From positions 1 through 40,929 of the forward strand of contig NZ_PPEI02000011.1 in the NCBI RefSeq assembly GCF_002899895.1: 40,929 nt of DNA, given 5' to 3'. The notes under the pieces are model-generated. The model was not told the DNA's origin, searched no databases, and saw only the letters and a list, made by a program, of their open reading frames with translations. The DNA comes from Chryseobacterium oncorhynchi. GTDB lineage: Bacteria; Bacteroidota; Bacteroidia; Flavobacteriales; Weeksellaceae. Each line of letters starts with the position of its first letter. The stretch's first letter is position 1. The position numbers and the translations under genes are program-made. Below are positions 8,084-17,254 of this stretch, one piece after another.

Positions 8084-8556
8084 TATCTATATTTTCTAAC
8101 TATTCCTATAATTACACCCCATAATACGAATTCAGTATCTTCATTAATATCAAAATCCGGATAATCTTTATTAGCTGTTTGGAACTTTAAAGATTCAAGA
8201 CGGTTATTATCTCCATATTTTGGTTTAAATCTCTTTATGTAATGTTCACCATCAATATATACAGCAACTAAATCTAAAGGGTTAGGTTCAATTCCTTTTT
8301 CAATAATCGCCCAATCTTTATCGTACACTCCAATATCTGATAAGCAATCCCCCTGAATCCTTGCAGGAACAGTAACATCAATATCTCTAATCAGAAATTG
8401 AAAAAGATCCATGTCTGGAAAATCTTCTGCAGGACTAGAAAAACTTTGATAACCTCCTGCTTTTAATGGTTCATTAAAGGGCAGAAGAATAATAGGTTGA
8501 GTATTGGAGAATTTGAAAATTTCTAATTTTCCATTTTCTGTTGCTTTTAAATTCAT
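8083..8556 (-). CDS. umuD: UmuD-like S24 protein with Cys at the nucleophile position
   Basis: This 157-residue partner of UmuC has the S24 (LexA-like) peptidase fold: SSPAEDFPDMDLFQFLI, then RIQGDCLSDIGVYDKDWAIIEKG, then LDLVAVYIDGEHYIKRF with the general-base Lys, then a final strand FVLWGVIIGIVRKY. In UmuD and LexA the nucleophile is the Ser of GDSM. Here the codon is TGC, giving GDCL. A candidate self-cleavage site is the AGG in LKAGGYQSF, just before SSPAED, where UmuD has Cys-Gly. It may be a Cys-nucleophile version or cleavage-dead. It is first in the umuDC pair, transcribed away from array 2. Confidence 0.9.
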   Translation of the reverse strand: MNLKATENGKLEIFKFSNTQPIILLPFNEPLKAGGYQSFSSPAEDFPDMDLFQFLIRDIDVTVPARIQGDCLSDIGVYDKDWAIIEKGIEPNPLDLVAVYIDGEHYIKRFKPKYGDNNRLESLKFQTANKDYPDFDINEDTEFVLWGVIIGIVRKYR

Positions 8557-8601
8557 TATACAAAATTAATGAGATTTTATATAAAAAGGCTGTTTTGTAT
8601 A
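8557..8601 (-). promoter_or_regulatory. Promoter-operator region of umuDC with 9-bp inverted repeat
   Basis: TATACAAAA at 8557-8565 and TTTTGTATA at 8593-8601 are perfect inverted arms around a 27-base AT-rich centre immediately upstream of the umuD ATG. On the minus strand TAATTTTG (8561-8568) fits the TAnnTTTG -7 box, but it lies so close to the ATG that the message would be nearly leaderless. The arms could be half-sites of a damage-responsive repressor. No known SOS box is recognised. Confidence 0.35.
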
Positions 8602-8618
8602 GCTCAGGAAAAGATATT

Positions 8619-9010
8619 GCACCGGTGGTTCCAAAATGAGTGAGCTGGCCATCTTCCGGAAAAGGATTCCCCCGGTGCTGTTCCTGGTTAAATAGGCGAG
8701 TGGAATTACGGAATCCGGCAGCTGATATCCTGGCTAAAATTTCCCTGCAGCTCTTCCGGTATTCGTGTAGATCCGGAAGCGCTCCGGTGGTTCTAAAATG
8801 GGTGAGCTGGCCATCTTCCGGAAAAGGATTCCCCCGGTGCTGTTCCTGGTTAAAAAAAGCGAGTAGAATTCCGGAATCCGGCAGCTGATATCCTGGCTAA
8901 AAATTTCCCTGCAGCTCTTCCTGTCTTGTTGTGGATCCGGAAGCGCTCCGGTGGTTTCAAAATGGGTGAGCTGGCCATCTTCCGGAAAAGGATTCCCCTT
9001 AGTGCTGTTC
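8619..9010 (+). repeat. GC-rich repeat array 2 (about 2.5 copies)
   Basis: This is the same unit as array 1 in the same orientation, with unit starts at 8700 and 8863 (163 bases apart). Both ends are ragged: it begins inside a unit at CACCGGTGGTT and ends inside one after GTGCTGTTC. These copies differ from array 1 (for example CATCTTCCGGAAAAGG for CATCCTCCGGAAAGAG) and form a separate subtype. The array sits between umuDC and the orphan gene at 9089 and holds no credible gene. Bases 9011-9088 show nothing further. Confidence 0.93.
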
Positions 9011-9088
9011 GATGGATTATATCTTAGTATAAACCCCATGAGACATAGAATCAAATAATTTCACTAAAATTGCAGATTATTAAAAACA

Positions 9089-9661
9089 ATGACAAAAAGA
9101 AAACACATAGATACAAAATCAAAAAAAACAGAACCTGAATCATCTGCTAATGGTCAAAAGTTGGAAGAATTTAAGCCCAATACCGCTTCTAAAAATGCAA
9201 AACTTATACATAAATTTAATGATTTTGAGTTCGAAATTTGGATAGATAAACATTATGAAGATCGCTTAAATTATGGTGATGAATCTGGAATTAGAGAGGG
9301 TATTGAACAAGAAAAGATTCAGGCTTTAATAATAGAAAGTATAAAGTATATATTTCATTTCTACTTGTCAAATAGAATTTCAAATTTTATCAATTTCCCA
9401 AATAAAGTAAATCCTAGATCAAAAACAAACCATAGAATTGTAATTAAGGATTATAGAAATTCGGAAGTTCCTTTAAATTTTGTAATTGAAATTCATTTTT
9501 TAGAATATGGGAAATATGAAATTACTACAATTACTGCAATGAAAACTACAGATTTTTTTCTAACAGATGGACAGTATTGTATTTCTTTTACTAATACTAG
9601 TATAAATTTAAATAGACTGGTTGTAAAACAGTTAAGTACAATAGATAAATTAACATATTAA
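9089..9661 (+). CDS. Orphan hypothetical protein, possibly DUF4258/RelE-like
   Basis: This 190-residue protein starts with about 45 disordered, Lys- and Ser-rich residues. A compact domain follows: FEFEIWIDKHYEDRLNYGD, a long helix (EQEKIQALIIESIKYIFHFYL), then basic and alternating strands (HRIVIKDYR, LNFVIEIHFLEYGKYEITTIT). The His-x-x-x-Arg near the start of the domain, followed by a helix and strands, vaguely resembles DUF4258/RelE-fold proteins, but no catalytic set can be confirmed and no antitoxin partner adjoins it. It is alone on the plus strand between array 2 and a terminator, so it looks like inserted cargo. The function is unknown. Confidence 0.6.
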   Translation: MTKRKHIDTKSKKTEPESSANGQKLEEFKPNTASKNAKLIHKFNDFEFEIWIDKHYEDRLNYGDESGIREGIEQEKIQALIIESIKYIFHFYLSNRISNFINFPNKVNPRSKTNHRIVIKDYRNSEVPLNFVIEIHFLEYGKYEITTITAMKTTDFFLTDGQYCISFTNTSINLNRLVVKQLSTIDKLTY

Positions 9662-9692
9662 ATTTGTGTATTAAAATTTTAATACATAAATT
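9661..9692. repeat. AT-rich palindrome after the orphan gene
   Basis: TGTATTAAAA (9667-9676) is followed directly by its reverse complement TTTTAATACA, and the pairing extends outward with one mismatch to 9661 and 9692. It begins at the stop codon of the orphan gene. Further on, AATCTGAACAG occurs twice (9719 and 9750). Function unknown. Confidence 0.6.
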
Positions 9693-9801
9693 TGCTTCAG
9701 AAAAGACAGGATAAATAAAATCTGAACAGCCTAATGGCAGGATTTCTACAATCTGAACAGATCTTTTCGAAAAATTTTTAAATAAATTTTTTTAATATAA
9801 G

Positions 9802-9825
9802 ACCCTACCATTGGTAGGGTTTTTT
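9802..9825 (+). terminator. Rho-independent terminator of the orphan gene
   Basis: A perfect stem, ACCCTACC with loop ATT and GGTAGGGT, is followed by a T run (TTTTTATT). It ends transcription from the left, 140 bases after the gene at 9089-9661, and insulates it from the end of the long leftward operon. Confidence 0.85.
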
Positions 9826-9848
9826 ATTGTATTTAATTTTTAAAATAT

Positions 9849-9876
9849 AAAAAAAGATCTACAATATGTAGATCTT
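9849..9876 (-). terminator. Terminator of the leftward DNA-processing operon
   Basis: AAGATCTACA, loop ATA and TGTAGATCTT form a perfect 10-bp stem at 9854-9876. On the minus strand it is followed by a run of T (the A run at 9849-9855). It lies eight bases beyond the stop of the methyltransferase-helicase gene and would end the operon that begins near 28.2 kb. Confidence 0.8.
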
Positions 9877-9884
9877 AAACAAAT

Positions 9885-12800
9885 TTAAATTTTGGGTCTA
9901 TTCCTTATTTTTTTACTCTGTCTTTCATTCTCAATTTCTTGCTTGAGTTCAATAATTTTTTTAGTAACTAGCTCAATCTCCTCATTACCATCAAATTTTT
10001 GATATTCATTTTTAAGATTACTATAATATTGAAATTTCTCATTTGAATGTTTGATATCATCTTCACAATTATCAATTAGTCGAGGAATTCTCTTTGAGAT
10101 TTCATTATAAATAATTGTGCTTGCTTCCAAAGGATCTTTAGGTATAACATCCATTCTTTTCTGCATCTTTAAAGAATTAAAATCATTTTCAATTATGATT
10201 TTTGATTGAGCCTTTCCTAAATCATAGCTAATTTTTGTAAAAATAAGATTAAGATTAAACTGATCTATTTTACATAATGGAATCTGATATGCAATTTCTC
10301 CGGATAAAACTGTTTTATAGGGTTCTAATTCTCTAAAAAAATTTCCTTTGGTTGCTGTTAAAAATTTTTCATATTTCTCTCTAAGCTCTTTTCCAATAAT
10401 TTTAAAGTCTTGAACTCCACTGATAAGTTCTTTTTTATCAAATAAGAATATTTCGGGATGATTCTTAAACGTTTCAGGATCTGTTTCTGCAAATACGGTA
10501 GTAAACTTATCCATTACATCTTTATAAATTATTAATTGAGCTGATTCTTTTTCAATTGTTTCTTTATAAAAATTGTAATTACGATTTAATTTGATTCCCT
10601 CGTTCTCTATGGCTTCTTTGTTGTTATAAAGGTTTTCTAACTTCTGCTCTAATTTGGCAATTTCCAACATCTGGGGATTATCCAGTATGTATGCTTTCAT
10701 TAATGAAAAATTAGTTCCATTTCCATCCCCATCAATCTCACCCTCATCCAGGATTCTAGGAGTATTTGCACCAATCTTTTTAAAAACACTTAAAAATCTG
10801 TCTTTAGTTTCATTAGCCTGAGATCTAAAGGCGTCTAGTGACTTTTTTGCAAGATATTTATAATTAAAAACTGTATTATCAAATTCTTTAGCAATTTTAT
10901 TCCCTTGTCTTTTCATTCTGCCTAGTCTTTGAGCTGATTTACTAGGTGTCCACGGAATGTCAAGATCATGTTCTGCAATACATTTTTCCTGAACATTACA
11001 ACCTGTTCCAAGTGTATCGGTAGATCCTATTGCAATTCTAAATTCCCCACTGTTCACTTTATCCTGGAACTCTCTTCTTAATGCCTTGTCTCTCTTTGTG
11101 CCGGATGCAGCTCTCCAGTCATGGGCAAATTGAATTTCATGTTTAGGGATATTATATTTCTCCACTAAAATATCCCTCAATCCATCATACACATTGAATT
11201 GATCTTTATTTTTAGAATTGGGAATCCCCAGATCACAAAAAACCAATTGAACTCCCTTTAAATCATCAGTTTTTTTATACATCTCATTTATGTTCTCAGC
11301 ACATAATTGAAGTTTTCCAGCTGCAGGCTCAATAAAATACTCTGCATTAACTAACCTGGGATCGATACCATTTTTCTGGGAGAGATTTGAAACAATTAAG
11401 GAACTTGCCTGCTTTTGTTTATCATCAAATGATTTTTGAATTATACTTTCAAACTCATCTGCAGTCTCAATATTTCCATCAATAAAATCAACCAGAAGAT
11501 CATTAAATTTCTCTTGCTGAATGTTTGCTTCAGCAATTACCATTTCAGTTTTTACATTTGGTGTTTCTACGGTAAAGTTACTTTCATTAACTACATGGGC
11601 CATTTCTAAATATAATGACTTTAGCTCCGGAACATTTACAATATATCTGAATCTTTCCTTTTCTTTAATTGCATTTCCGACAGATAGTTCCTGTTGTACT
11701 TCTTTTACAAAGAAGTTCTTTGCAAATCTGTCAAATGTGTTAATATTGAGTTCTTTTAATCTTGCAGGCTTAATCCAGTTCATCAGATTATAGATCTCTG
11801 CCATAGAGTTAGAAATAAATGTTCCGGATAGAACAGTGATTCCTTTATCAACAAGATCATACTTTTTTCTTAAAGATCTTGTCAACATAGCATAATGTTT
11901 AGCTCTCTCTGAAGCCTGTGTACTTAATCCAGCAATACCGCTATGAATTGTTGTAAACGGCATATTCTTAAATTTGTGAGCTTCATCAATTAAAATATGA
12001 TCAACCCCCAAAGAATTAAAATCATAAATAGTGTTGTCTTTATTGCCATTAAGAACATCAAACATTCTTTCTAATTTAGCTTCTTCATTTTCTAGTTGCT
12101 TTTCTAACCTTTTAAGATCACCAACATTAACCCCCTCTTCCTTTAATGACTTTTTATAATAAATATTATCTCTTAAATCCTCTAAATATTCTTCAATGTA
12201 TTCAATTTGAATATCTAAAGGTATTGGTATTTTAGCAATTTCTTCATGAGTCATAATTACACAATCCCAATCATTATTTGCTATCATGGCATATTTCTGC
12301 TTTCTTTTTTCTTCAGATGAAAGTTTAGTATTTTCATCAAGCTCGGAAGTATCAAAGAATATTTTAGAATCCGGATAATGAAATTTAAACTCTTTATAGA
12401 TCTGTTCTGCAGTAGCTCTTGTCACTGCTAACATAGGTTTCTGTTTTAATCCGGAATCTTTCATCTTCATCGTAGCACTAAACATGACAAGCGATTTTCC
12501 TGCTCCTACAATATGATCTACAACCCCTCCATCATTCTGCAAAATCATTGAAACAGCATCTTTCTGATGTTGATGGGCATCATCAATTCCATTCACATCT
12601 GTAAAATCAAGATAAGATCCATTAAATACTTTAGGAACATTTGTACAGAAAGTATCATTATAAGTATTTAAAATTTCTTGATGTTGTTCCGGAGATAAAG
12701 TATTGATAAATGTTTTCCATTCTTTTTTTAGAAGCTTTGATTTCATCTCAGCTTCTTTATTTGCTTTGATATCCTTTACATAATATTCTTTATCTCCTGA

Positions 12801-15455
12801 CTTTACTTTAGTCGTAAAATTGAAAGATTTATCATTAATGATATCCTTTAAAATTTCACCTCCTGAAATAGTCTTATTAACTCCTTGTACAGATAAAGAA
12901 TTTAGACCATAACACTCTTTGAAAGACTTTTTGGAAATTAAAAATCCATTGAGCTTAGTAAACTCAAAAAAATCTTCATTATGATATTCAAATTTATTCT
13001 GAAGAAAAGTTTCTAAGTATTTTTTTGGTAACCATTCAGCATTAATATTAATCGTAAGATCATCAAAATTTGTTATACTTATATCATGCTGCTTTAATAA
13101 TGCAAGATCTTGTCGAAGCCTTGTATCTGAAACATAATCAAAACTTTTTTCGTTCAGTAATACATGCTCTAGTATCTGTATTTTTAATGGAATATTACCT
13201 GACAAAAACTCTTCCTTGGTTGAAAATTTATATTTAACAGCATCATCTTTAATCGAATAGTCATTATAAATTTTACCAGAATCTACCAATTTTCTGGCTA
13301 TTTCTACTTTTTTGTCTTCGTCTGTCTCATTTAGAAGCTTACAGATATACTGTATCTTTACCTGCCCATTATTTTTTTGAAGAGATTTTATAAGAGCCTG
13401 CTCCGGTGTGGTAATTTCTTTTTTATTATCAGTAAAATAATTTTCATTACTGATAAGATCAGAAGCTAAATACTTTCCAAGTTCATTTCTAATTTCCAGA
13501 CCAGCAAATTCAGATGAATAAATATCGTCTTTGAAAAACAATAATGAATCATTTATTGATCCATACTCCTTTGTATATATTTCATATGCATTTATCAGGT
13601 TTTTATGTTTTTCAACAAGGTCTGCTGAATCCTCTTTTAAAGCGTGCTGAAATAGTAGATAATCATTTTTTAAATGTATTAGAGCTTTATCTTTCTCTGC
13701 AGCATTGAGTATTGGAATGGCAATGTATGAATCCGCTTCTTTTATATTCAGAATGTACATTTCATTTTCAAGAACAACATAAGCACCAGAATAATGATAA
13801 ATATTTTGATTCTCTAAATCCTTATTTAATATTTTCTTCTCCTTTATTTCTTCTTCGGCAGGAATTTCTATGATGGTATCAATTGCCTTATTAATGGTCT
13901 TTTCATAATGGTTAATTTCATTCTCAAAATCAAATAACGACAGTTGAATTCCTTGAGCAGGATTCTGCTCTTTATATTTAGTTTTTGATACTTTCTTATC
14001 TTTAATTTCTTTTGTAATAGTCTCAATCTCATTAACTGTGATTGGTTCCAAAAGAGTGCTATTAGTAAAGGAATATTTCTTTTCTTTTTGAAAATTCTCC
14101 TGAAAATTTTTTGTTCTATAAAGGTCATTATTTGAAAAAACAACATTCTTTAATTTTTCATTGTCTGCTAATTTTAGAAGACTTGCACTTTGCTCTATGT
14201 GATTATCAATTTCAGAGTTAGAAATTAAATTTCTAAATGCCTCAAACCTTACACTTTCATTTTTCTGACTACTACTTAATGTATATCCATTATGCATGAA
14301 ATTAGTCTGAAGTTCTCCAATTAATATTTTTTCCTGTCTTTGATAAACAAATGAATTTATATTATAATTTTGCTCTTTATTTTTATTAGGGTTATTCTCT
14401 GGAGAAATAAATAGTTCTTCTGCAGACAAAGATATGCTGGAAATTATTTGATTTAACGCATTTACATCAAGCTCAGTTACTAAACTCTTTTTATGAGTAT
14501 GTAAATAGTCTGTCTGAACTTCAGTGCCTAAAAAGGTCTCTTTTGGAAGTCTAACCAGATTTTTTATTGTATTATTATTTTGAAAAAATAAAGCACGATC
14601 TATTTCAGTTCCTGGAGCATCAAGATAATTGCTACTCGTTATAAATCCAATATCTCCATCATTCTTTAAAAGAAGTGATGATTTTAAAAAAAAATAACTA
14701 TGAATATTCGGAACCTTACCGAGTTCAAAATTCTTTTTAACCAAATCATCATGTATTTTCGTACTACCAAAAGGAATATTACTTGTTATGATATCAAATT
14801 TCCGATCAGGAGTTACTTGAAAATTTTCATATTTATTACAATGTGCTGAGAAAGTGATAGAATCGTTTTCATTAATCTCATTTTTTAAACTACTCAGAAT
14901 ACGATAAGAAATATTCTCAGGCTCAATAGCAAAAATTCTAAATGATGCTGTTGAATTTATTATACCTTGATCCTTTAAAGATCGTATATTATCAATAAGA
15001 CTTTTTACAAAAACCCCTGTCCCGGCACTTGGATCTAATATCATAAAAGGATCCTTTGAGCTGCTATTATTTATTTGGTCAATCTTCTGAAGTAGAAGTT
15101 CTTTAGTGATTACATCTACATATCTTTTATCGGTGTAATAGGCGTATAAAGCACTTCTTGCAATTTTTTGAAATACTGATTTTAAATTGTTGTTATTAAC
15201 CCCTGCATCATTCATTTCTTTTATAAGAATTCTTATCTCATCAAAATACTTTTTTGTGGATTTGCTATCAAATTTTTCAGATAGAATATCTTCAATAGGC
15301 ATTGTAAAATAAGGGAAATTGCCAAATCCGGTAAACAGATTTGACAATTCAGTATAGTTTAATTCTTTTTCTGGGGAAAGTGCAATTAACTTTAATGCAG
15401 CTAAATTATTTCTAAACCTTTGAAAATCTGAAAGGTTTTTAACATTATCATTCAT
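9885..15455 (-). CDS. Giant DNA methyltransferase-helicase fusion
   Basis: This 1856-residue protein is the largest product here. The N-terminal part is an adenine-N6 methyltransferase-like domain, with ILDPSAGTGVF (residues 139-149, SAM loop) and DIITSNIPFG (NIPF at 226-229 in place of the classical NPPY/F). A middle linker of about 600 residues follows. The C-terminal part is a superfamily 2 helicase: HIVGAGKS with Lys987 (motif I), ILIDEAHKF around 1157-1160 (DEAH), VLSGTFISNS (motif III), DTLGTGCNVQ and SAQRLGRMKRQGN (motifs V-VI). The last 250 residues are coiled-coil rich and end RNRPKI. Such fusions are common on Bacteroidetes plasmids and phages (compare DarB-type anti-restriction proteins). 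Likely roles are protection or remodelling of incoming DNA; methylation activity is unproven. It is last in the operon. Confidence 0.85.
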   Translation of the reverse strand: MNDNVKNLSDFQRFRNNLAALKLIALSPEKELNYTELSNLFTGFGNFPYFTMPIEDILSEKFDSKSTKKYFDEIRILIKEMNDAGVNNNNLKSVFQKIARSALYAYYTDKRYVDVITKELLLQKIDQINNSSSKDPFMILDPSAGTGVFVKSLIDNIRSLKDQGIINSTASFRIFAIEPENISYRILSSLKNEINENDSITFSAHCNKYENFQVTPDRKFDIITSNIPFGSTKIHDDLVKKNFELGKVPNIHSYFFLKSSLLLKNDGDIGFITSSNYLDAPGTEIDRALFFQNNNTIKNLVRLPKETFLGTEVQTDYLHTHKKSLVTELDVNALNQIISSISLSAEELFISPENNPNKNKEQNYNINSFVYQRQEKILIGELQTNFMHNGYTLSSSQKNESVRFEAFRNLISNSEIDNHIEQSASLLKLADNEKLKNVVFSNNDLYRTKNFQENFQKEKKYSFTNSTLLEPITVNEIETITKEIKDKKVSKTKYKEQNPAQGIQLSLFDFENEINHYEKTINKAIDTIIEIPAEEEIKEKKILNKDLENQNIYHYSGAYVVLENEMYILNIKEADSYIAIPILNAAEKDKALIHLKNDYLLFQHALKEDSADLVEKHKNLINAYEIYTKEYGSINDSLLFFKDDIYSSEFAGLEIRNELGKYLASDLISNENYFTDNKKEITTPEQALIKSLQKNNGQVKIQYICKLLNETDEDKKVEIARKLVDSGKIYNDYSIKDDAVKYKFSTKEEFLSGNIPLKIQILEHVLLNEKSFDYVSDTRLRQDLALLKQHDISITNFDDLTININAEWLPKKYLETFLQNKFEYHNEDFFEFTKLNGFLISKKSFKECYGLNSLSVQGVNKTISGGEILKDIINDKSFNFTTKVKSGDKEYYVKDIKANKEAEMKSKLLKKEWKTFINTLSPEQHQEILNTYNDTFCTNVPKVFNGSYLDFTDVNGIDDAHQHQKDAVSMILQNDGGVVDHIVGAGKSLVMFSATMKMKDSGLKQKPMLAVTRATAEQIYKEFKFHYPDSKIFFDTSELDENTKLSSEEKRKQKYAMIANNDWDCVIMTHEEIAKIPIPLDIQIEYIEEYLEDLRDNIYYKKSLKEEGVNVGDLKRLEKQLENEEAKLERMFDVLNGNKDNTIYDFNSLGVDHILIDEAHKFKNMPFTTIHSGIAGLSTQASERAKHYAMLTRSLRKKYDLVDKGITVLSGTFISNSMAEIYNLMNWIKPARLKELNINTFDRFAKNFFVKEVQQELSVGNAIKEKERFRYIVNVPELKSLYLEMAHVVNESNFTVETPNVKTEMVIAEANIQQEKFNDLLVDFIDGNIETADEFESIIQKSFDDKQKQASSLIVSNLSQKNGIDPRLVNAEYFIEPAAGKLQLCAENINEMYKKTDDLKGVQLVFCDLGIPNSKNKDQFNVYDGLRDILVEKYNIPKHEIQFAHDWRAASGTKRDKALRREFQDKVNSGEFRIAIGSTDTLGTGCNVQEKCIAEHDLDIPWTPSKSAQRLGRMKRQGNKIAKEFDNTVFNYKYLAKKSLDAFRSQANETKDRFLSVFKKIGANTPRILDEGEIDGDGNGTNFSLMKAYILDNPQMLEIAKLEQKLENLYNNKEAIENEGIKLNRNYNFYKETIEKESAQLIIYKDVMDKFTTVFAETDPETFKNHPEIFLFDKKELISGVQDFKIIGKELREKYEKFLTATKGNFFRELEPYKTVLSGEIAYQIPLCKIDQFNLNLIFTKISYDLGKAQSKIIIENDFNSLKMQKRMDVIPKDPLEASTIIYNEISKRIPRLIDNCEDDIKHSNEKFQYYSNLKNEYQKFDGNEEIELVTKKIIELKQEIENERQSKKIRNRPKI

Positions 15456-15483
15456 AAATGCATATTAATAAAGAGAGACAAAA

Positions 15484-15834
15484 CTAATTTACAAATTGAT
15501 CTTTTAAGAATTCAAACCCTTTTTGAAGTTCCAGTTCTGGAAGTTCATGAGTTTTTACATCTGAATTTTGAAGTAAATCTTTACTGTACTCAATGATATA
15601 AAGAAAGGCTTCAGTAATTATTTGATCTTCTAATCCAAGGATTTCAATTTTGCGAATGTATTCACTTTCAAGCTCTGGATGTTCTTCTAATAATTCTTCT
15701 CTTAGATACCTTTGCAATGCTTTATAATATGGTAATTTTTTCCGGTTGGGAATGATGGTTTCCATTACCGTTGGATTATCTGTGTATTCTTTACTTATAA
15801 ATACACCATCTACATCAATCATTTCTTGATTCAT
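15484..15834 (-). CDS. Small acidic hypothetical protein
   Basis: This 116-residue, Glu-rich, mostly helical protein (YKALQRYLREELLEEHPELESEYIRKIEIL) has no motif I recognise. It starts four bases after the primase-like stop and ends 28 bases before the helicase start, so it is part of the same operon. Its size and charge suit a binding partner of one of its neighbours, but this is a guess. It lacks the basic Ile tail that its neighbours carry (it ends KDQFVN). Confidence 0.6.
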   Translation of the reverse strand: MNQEMIDVDGVFISKEYTDNPTVMETIIPNRKKLPYYKALQRYLREELLEEHPELESEYIRKIEILGLEDQIITEAFLYIIEYSKDLLQNSDVKTHELPELELQKGFEFLKDQFVN

Positions 15835-15838
15835 TATG

Positions 15839-17236
15839 TTATATTTTTAAACCTTTCTTCTTGGGAAGTTCCTGTTGTAAATCTAAATTTTCTTGTTTTC
15901 TTAATTTTAGATCTTCATTCCAATCTTTTGAATTTGATTTATGAATTGTGATTTTTTTGTTTATTCCCGGAAAGATCTGCAGGGACATATTATTGAACGT
16001 TTCTAAATACTCTTTAGTATTAGGAACTATGAATTCAATTTCTGACTTTGAATTTTTTTTCAAGTAAGAAATAGCCTTTTCCTGATTAATAATATCCACC
16101 GCCATATTCCTTGGTAACACTCCATTTAAAAATTCAAGTGTCTTTTTATCAATCTCTCTAAACTTTGTTGATAGTTTTTCAGCTTTAACAAAATTTTCTT
16201 TATCATTAATTGTTAATGAAATAGAGAGAAAATCTTTATCCTTATAGTTAATTTTTATTTCTGGAACCATTTTAGAAATAATAATTGTATCAAAAAAACA
16301 TCCTCTTATATCATTATCAGTAGATAATGTTATTTTTTCAAAAGCACGCAAATCAAAAAACTGTTTTAATTTAAAAGCTTTGTTCTCTGATAGCTCTCCA
16401 TTCGTGCTTAAATATTCTGAGTTTTGAGGTTGATTAACTTCGAAATGGCTCATTGCATCCCATAGTGATTCTGTTATTATTAAATTTCTCCCTCCTTGTT
16501 TAGAATTTACCTGCAGATCTTTATCTACTTCAATAGGATTAGAAAATACAAATCCTACATCATTCTGACTACCTCTGGCAAATCTTTTACTATTAAAGTT
16601 GTCATAAGCAGGATTTGTATTTGTTTTTTGAACCCCAACAACTTTATTATTGATGTCTTTTATTTCATAAGCTATTGTAAAAAAATTTTCTTTTTCATCC
16701 TTATAGCTTTTAACTATTCCTTTAAAAAGTGGATGGTCTATAGTTTCATTAGATAACTGACGAAATTCAGTCATGTAATTACGCTGATGAGAATGCAATG
16801 GCAGGAACTCTCCTTTTAATAAAAAATCCTCTGTCATTGAATTTGAAAACAATTCTTTTGAAGCATCCCGATTAAAATTTTGAATATTTTCCCTTTCCTT
16901 TATTTCCTGTTTGATAATAGCAAGATTGCTATTATAGTTTACAAGTTCTTTGTTTACTGCTTTCCACACATTAGGTTCATTCTGAACTACATGATTCTTA
17001 ATAAAATGTATAAGATTCCCGGCATTCCCTGTTGCCCTGGAAATGTAATTTTGGTTTCCGTCTTTTCCTTTAAAAAATTCAAACTTATCTGATCTTAAAG
17101 TAGAATCACTATTGTCTACAAATGCTTTTCTTTTATTATCATAGAAAAAGTTAGGCATACGATATCTAAAAAAATCTACTAAATCAATTTCTTGAATTGC
17201 TTTATACCAATCGACCATTGGTTGCTTTTCTTCCAT
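15839..17236 (-). CDS. Toprim-domain primase-like conjugation protein
   Basis: This is a 465-residue protein. The first 110 residues (IDLVDFFRYRMPNFFYDN...SRATGNAGNLIHFIK) resemble the front domain of plasmid primase-like proteins, without the full zinc-binding set. Residues 250-320 form a Toprim domain: NLIITESLWDAMSHF (Glu256), a STNGELS turn, and ITLSTDNDIRG (Asp307, Asp309), the acidic triad for metal binding. Toprim plasmid proteins are thought to prime or process the transferred strand, and the CTnDOT-type TraP primase missing from the tra operon may be replaced by this one. The tail is PKKKGLKI. It lies between the coupling protein and the helicase. Confidence 0.75.
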   Translation of the reverse strand: MEEKQPMVDWYKAIQEIDLVDFFRYRMPNFFYDNKRKAFVDNSDSTLRSDKFEFFKGKDGNQNYISRATGNAGNLIHFIKNHVVQNEPNVWKAVNKELVNYNSNLAIIKQEIKERENIQNFNRDASKELFSNSMTEDFLLKGEFLPLHSHQRNYMTEFRQLSNETIDHPLFKGIVKSYKDEKENFFTIAYEIKDINNKVVGVQKTNTNPAYDNFNSKRFARGSQNDVGFVFSNPIEVDKDLQVNSKQGGRNLIITESLWDAMSHFEVNQPQNSEYLSTNGELSENKAFKLKQFFDLRAFEKITLSTDNDIRGCFFDTIIISKMVPEIKINYKDKDFLSISLTINDKENFVKAEKLSTKFREIDKKTLEFLNGVLPRNMAVDIINQEKAISYLKKNSKSEIEFIVPNTKEYLETFNNMSLQIFPGINKKITIHKSNSKDWNEDLKLRKQENLDLQQELPKKKGLKI

Positions 17237-17254
17237 AAGTAAGTAATTTTAAAT

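Noticed and set aside
9089-9661. Toxin of a toxin-antitoxin pair
   Set aside because: No small partner gene lies beside it, and no RelE-type catalytic residues can be identified with confidence.
11521-11793. Plus-strand frames inside the methyltransferase-helicase, topB and other minus-strand genes
   Set aside because: They are antisense shadows of genes with clear conserved motifs and lack recognisable domains or spacing to neighbours.
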